Assembly (NCBI RefSeq): GCF_019264485.1
Contig: NZ_JAHVAA010000011.1
Coordinates: 496,001-560,000, forward strand
Source of the DNA: Sediminibacterium sp.
Lineage (GTDB): Bacteria > Bacteroidota > Bacteroidia > Chitinophagales > Chitinophagaceae
Direction of reading: 5' to 3'
DNA length: 64,000 bases
Below the pieces are notes generated by a model. It saw nothing but the letters and a program-made list of their open reading frames with translations. It did not search any database and was not told the DNA's origin. Below are positions 60,795 through 64,000 of the stretch, piece after piece; position 1 is the stretch's first letter, and each line of letters opens with the position of its first letter. A program made the translations under genes and the position numbers.

Positions 60795-63197
60795 ATGTTG
60801 AACGAGAAACTTTTTTTTAGATCAGAAGACGATACAGACTTCATGCCCATCATCCCCATCAATGAAAATGATGGTGATTTTGATAAGGATACCGTAATTC
60901 CGGACACACTCCCTATTTTACCCCTCCGTAATACGGTTCTTTTCCCGGGTGTGGTATTACCCATTACAGTAGGCAGGGACAAAAGCATTAAAGCAGTAAA
61001 TGAAGCTTACAAGCAGGATAAACTGGTAGGTGTGCTGGCCCAGAAAGATGCCAATGTGGAAGATCCTGAGCCAAATGACCTTTGTGCCATTGGTACCATT
61101 GCCAAAATCGTCAAGCTCATTAAAATGCCGGATGGGGGTACCACCATCATTATACAGGGTAAAAAACGCTTTGAACTGCTTAGTATCGTTTCGGAAGATC
61201 CTTATTTCAGGGCATCTATCCGTATGCTGGCAGATGATGAAGTACCCAAGCAGGAAGACTTTAACGCCATTGTAAGCAGTATTAAGGACCTGGCCACGCA
61301 AATTATACAGTTGTCTCCCAATCTGCCTACCGAAGCGTCTATCATCCTCAAAAACATTGAAAACCCTTCATTCCTCATCAATTTTGTCAGCAGTAACCTC
61401 AACAGCGACCTGTCTGAAAAACAGGGCTTGCTGGAAATACATGATATACACGAACGGGCAGAAAAACTGATCCATATACTGCAGCGGGAGTTACAATTTG
61501 CTGAACTCAAGGATAAAGTGACGAATAAAACCCGCACTGAAATAGATAAACAGCAACGCGATTATTTTCTTCAGCAACAACTGAAAAGCATCAAGGAAGA
61601 ACTGGGTGGCGATACCAATGAACGGGAGATAGCCGAAATGAAGAAAAAAGCAGAGGGTAAAAAATGGCCCGAAACTGCCAAAAATCTTTTTAAAACAGGT
61701 ATTGAGAAACTGGAAAGAATGCATCCCAGCACCCCGGATTATTCTGTGGTCTATAACCATCTCGATCTGATGCTGGATCTTCCCTGGGATGAGCATACGG
61801 ATGATAATTACGACCTGAAAAACGCCAAGAAAGTATTAGATATTGATCATTATGGCATGTCTAAAATCAAGAGCCGTATTCTTGAATACTTAGCCGTATT
61901 GAAGCTGAAGGGTGATATGAAAAGCCCGATTCTTTGTTTTCTCGGTCCTCCGGGTATTGGTAAAACATCTTTAGGACGTTCTATTGCCCATGCCATTGGA
62001 CGTAAATACGTTCGCCTGAGTTTAGGTGGTATGCATGATGAAAGTGAGATCCGTGGTCATCGCAAAACCTATATCGGCGCAATGCCCGGCCGTATTCTTC
62101 AGAATATCCGGAAATGCAAATCATCGAACCCGGTAATGATTCTCGATGAAATTGACAAGATCGGAAACGATTTCCGTGGGGATCCTTCTTCTGCGCTACT
62201 GGAAGTACTCGACCCGGAACAGAATAACAGCTTTTACGATAATTACCTCGAACTCGAATACGATCTGAGTAAGGTTTTGTTTATTGCAACTGCCAATAAT
62301 CTCCAGAATATCCAGCCTGCATTGCGCGACCGACTGGAGATCATCGACCTCAGTGGTTATGCGGTAGAAGAGAAAGTAGAGATTGCCAAACGTCATTTAC
62401 TGCCGAAACAAAAAGAAGCACATGGATTAGGTAAGGTAACGGTTAAGATGAATGATAAAGTGATCGAAAAAATTATTGAAAACTATACCAGGGAAAGCGG
62501 GGTTCGTGAGCTCGACAGGCAACTGGCATCCATCATGCGGTACCAGGCAAAAGAACTGGCTATTAAAAATAAAATCAAAACAACTCTCACAGCCGTTGAT
62601 ATTGAAAAAATTCTCGGTCAGGCAAGGTACAGCAATGAAATCTATAAAACGGCCAATATGCCCGGTGTGGCTGTAGGACTTGCCTGGACTTATGTTGGAG
62701 GTGATATTCTTTTTATAGAAACCATATTAGGGGAAGGCAAAGGTGATTTGAAACTGACCGGTAACCTGGGCAATGTAATGAAAGAGAGCGCAAGTACTGC
62801 ACTTAGCTACCTGCAGGCCAATGCCAGAAAATATGGGATCGACCCTGAAGAGTTTGGTAAAAAATCTATTCATATACACGTGCCGGAAGGTGCTGTTCCT
62901 AAAGATGGTCCAAGTGCCGGTATTACCATGCTCACTTCATTGGCTTCTGCTTTTACCGGCAGAAAGGTAAAACCTTACCTGGCTATGACGGGCGAGATAA
63001 CACTCCGCGGGCAGGTATTGCCCGTTGGCGGGATCAAAGAAAAAGTGCTGGCAGCTAAGCGGGCCGGTTTAAAAGAAATAATCGTTTGCTCACAAAATGA
63101 AAAAGACGTAAAGGAAATTGAAGGCGATTTTATCAGGGGCGTTCAGTTTCATTATGTGAAAAGCATGCAGCAGGTAGTAGATATTGCACTGGTATGA
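60795..63197 (+). CDS. lon: ATP-dependent protease Lon
   Basis: Lon degrades misfolded and regulatory proteins in the cytoplasm. The 800 residues are full length: the N-terminal substrate-recognition domain (about 35-240, [20 protein letters not shown]), a long coiled region, the AAA+ domain with Walker [16 protein letters not shown] and Walker [10 protein letters not shown], and the peptidase domain with catalytic Ser707 in [10 protein letters not shown] and Lys750 in [10 protein letters not shown]. An acidic N-terminal segment ([20 protein letters not shown]) precedes the domain, longer than in Escherichia coli. It is a single-gene unit closed by a terminator. Confidence 0.98.
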   Translation: MLNEKLFFRSEDDTDFMPIIPINENDGDFDKDTVIPDTLPILPLRNTVLFPGVVLPITVGRDKSIKAVNEAYKQDKLVGVLAQKDANVEDPEPNDLCAIGTIAKIVKLIKMPDGGTTIIIQGKKRFELLSIVSEDPYFRASIRMLADDEVPKQEDFNAIVSSIKDLATQIIQLSPNLPTEASIILKNIENPSFLINFVSSNLNSDLSEKQGLLEIHDIHERAEKLIHILQRELQFAELKDKVTNKTRTEIDKQQRDYFLQQQLKSIKEELGGDTNEREIAEMKKKAEGKKWPETAKNLFKTGIEKLERMHPSTPDYSVVYNHLDLMLDLPWDEHTDDNYDLKNAKKVLDIDHYGMSKIKSRILEYLAVLKLKGDMKSPILCFLGPPGIGKTSLGRSIAHAIGRKYVRLSLGGMHDESEIRGHRKTYIGAMPGRILQNIRKCKSSNPVMILDEIDKIGNDFRGDPSSALLEVLDPEQNNSFYDNYLELEYDLSKVLFIATANNLQNIQPALRDRLEIIDLSGYAVEEKVEIAKRHLLPKQKEAHGLGKVTVKMNDKVIEKIIENYTRESGVRELDRQLASIMRYQAKELAIKNKIKTTLTAVDIEKILGQARYSNEIYKTANMPGVAVGLAWTYVGGDILFIETILGEGKGDLKLTGNLGNVMKESASTALSYLQANARKYGIDPEEFGKKSIHIHVPEGAVPKDGPSAGITMLTSLASAFTGRKVKPYLAMTGEITLRGQVLPVGGIKEKVLAAKRAGLKEIIVCSQNEKDVKEIEGDFIRGVQFHYVKSMQQVVDIALV

Positions 63198-63288
63198 CAT
63201 TAAAATTATGGACCGGCTAAACCATTAGCCGTGATACTTGTTATTTAAACATCAACATTTTCTTCATGTTGGTTGTTTTAAGGGTTAA

Positions 63289-63319
63289 AATCCCCCATCT
63301 CAATGGGGGATTCTTTTTT
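63289..63319 (+). terminator. Intrinsic terminator of lon
   Basis: AATCCCCCAT pairs with ATGGGGGATT across a four-base loop and is followed by CTTTTTT. Confidence 0.95.
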
Positions 63320-63348
63320 CCCTGCGGTCTTCTTCCTGTTCTCCTGTT

Positions 63349-63386
63349 CTCTGCGGTGAACGGAGTTATTCATTCACCGCAGAGAG
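63349..63386. repeat. Word palindrome, class G (ctgcggtgaa words)
   Basis: CTCTGCGGTGAAC (63350-63362) pairs with ATTCACCGCAGAGAG (63371-63385). The words gcggtgaa and ctccgcgg also occur without a partner arm at 17719-17745. Confidence 0.7.
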
Positions 63387-63443
63387 CGTATTAGAGTTCT
63401 GATAAAATTGAAAACAGCCTCATTTTTCTTCCTACAGTTATAT

Positions 63444-63451
63444 TAGTTTTG
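63444..63451 (+). promoter_or_regulatory. Predicted -7 promoter element of porQ
   Basis: TAGTTTTG matches TAnnTTTG and lies 6 bases before the proposed TTG start, predicting a leaderless message. Confidence 0.4.
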
Positions 63452-63457
63452 AATGTA

Positions 63458-64000
63458 TTGAAAAACAGACTCCTTATAACATGCAGCCTATGCCTTATGT
63501 CTCATATAGGTATTTCTCAGACTTTGGGAGGTAATGCGGTATTTAATTTTCTCAAACAGTCTAATACAGCACAGTTGTCGGCTTTTGGGGGGCTCAATGT
63601 TTCTGCACCGGGAAAAGATGTAGGCATGGGATTTCAGAATCCTGCATTGCTCAGAAAAGAGATGCACCAGCAACTGAACACTTCTTTTAACGCATTTGTA
63701 GCCGGTATCAGTAATTATAGCCTTACAGGGGCCTGGTATCTGGAAGAAGCCAAAACCAATATCGGACTCGGCATCAATTATTTTAACTACGGAAACATTG
63801 ACCAGACCGATGCCTCGGGGAATATATCGGGTAGTTTCAGACCAAGAGATTATGTGGTGCAGGTAATGGCATCGCGTAGCCATAAGGAGAAATGGTGGTA
63901 CGGGGCCACCTTGAAATTTATACATTCAGGCTATGGTCAGTATCGTTCATCAGGAATAGCAATGGATGTAGCTTTGAACTATCATGATACCGATAAAGGA
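63458..64000 (+). CDS. porQ: PorQ, type IX secretion system protein (incomplete at window edge)
   Basis: The frame runs off the window. The visible 181 residues begin with a signal peptide, MKNRLLITCSLCLMSHIGIS if TTG 63458 is the start; no ATG is available upstream in this frame, and the internal ATG at 63497 would remove most of the signal. The mature part reads QTLGGNAVFNFLKQSNTAQL, then SAFGGLNVSAPGKDVGMGF and QNPALLRKEM, typical of PorQ, an outer membrane barrel of the type IX secretion system that works with PorU and PorV at the cell surface. This points to T9SS secretion in the organism. The TTG start is an inference. Confidence 0.82.
   Translation, partial: MKNRLLITCSLCLMSHIGISQTLGGNAVFNFLKQSNTAQLSAFGGLNVSAPGKDVGMGFQNPALLRKEMHQQLNTSFNAFVAGISNYSLTGAWYLEEAKTNIGLGINYFNYGNIDQTDASGNISGSFRPRDYVVQVMASRSHKEKWWYGATLKFIHSGYGQYRSSGIAMDVALNYHDTDKG

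Overview
The window looks like chromosome of a member of the Bacteroidota, most likely family Chitinophagaceae. The evidence is the gene families (TonB-dependent receptors with carboxypeptidase-regulatory N-termini, PorQ of type IX secretion, a TamB/AsmA-like giant, head-GIN and PASTA proteins, homogentisate dioxygenase, a bacteroidetal acyl-CoA reductase/ferredoxin pair), the lack of Shine-Dalgarno sequences, and promoters of the Bacteroidota form TTTG-N19-TAnnTTTG (clearest at 57737-57768 and 60329-60359). Nothing resembles a prophage, transposon, CRISPR array or genomic island; a lone KilA-N gene is the only phage-flavoured gene.

Layout. 1-11.7 kb: an incomplete ATP-grasp-like gene, an esterase, an Oar-like TonB receptor, ribBA, phoH, rpe, a TPR lipoprotein, a TolB-type propeller, a glycerophosphodiesterase and a small membrane protein. 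11.7-20 kb: a secreted unknown, a LytS/LytTR two-component operon with a candidate operator, a Tat-exported HisC-like aminotransferase, an NTF2-like protein, a phosphoesterase/Nudix pair, hmgA and small cytosolic genes. 20-23 kb: a large peptidase-propeller-barrel protein. 23-27 kb: infA-rpmJ-rpsM-rpsK-rpsD-rpoA-rplQ. 27-35 kb: carA, aroQ, a GT39-type glycosyltransferase and tamB. 35-50 kb: nudK, a DinB-like gene, ggt, an M14 carboxypeptidase, a hydrolase, a PIG-L deacetylase, two micro-proteins ahead of a sodium/solute symporter, KilA-N, a GH13 glycosidase and degP. 50-64 kb: acyl-CoA reductase and ferredoxin (divergent), ddl, a PASTA protein, a rhodanese, a TPP-riboswitch-controlled TonB receptor, a head-GIN protein, initiator tRNA, era, der, a tiny lipoprotein, lon and the start of porQ.

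Most genes are housekeeping or envelope functions. Starts were moved where a promoter, terminator or signal peptide contradicts the longest frame (genes at 9041, 10250, 11154, 19617, 20141, 38256, 40807, 53118, 56995). Genes too short for a length cut-off were added: rpmJ, two symporter-linked micro-proteins, a 59-residue lipoprotein and a 30-codon frame. TamB (CTG) and PorQ (TTG) appear to use unusual start codons.

The most unusual signal is non-coding. At least fifteen intergenic gaps carry long inverted repeats whose arms are built from short, imperfectly reiterated words. The same word families recur at unlinked loci, several sit inside the ribosomal/rpoA operon, and three end just before a TCCCTAT-type promoter. 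This dispersed family of 'word palindromes' is the best candidate here for something not properly described.
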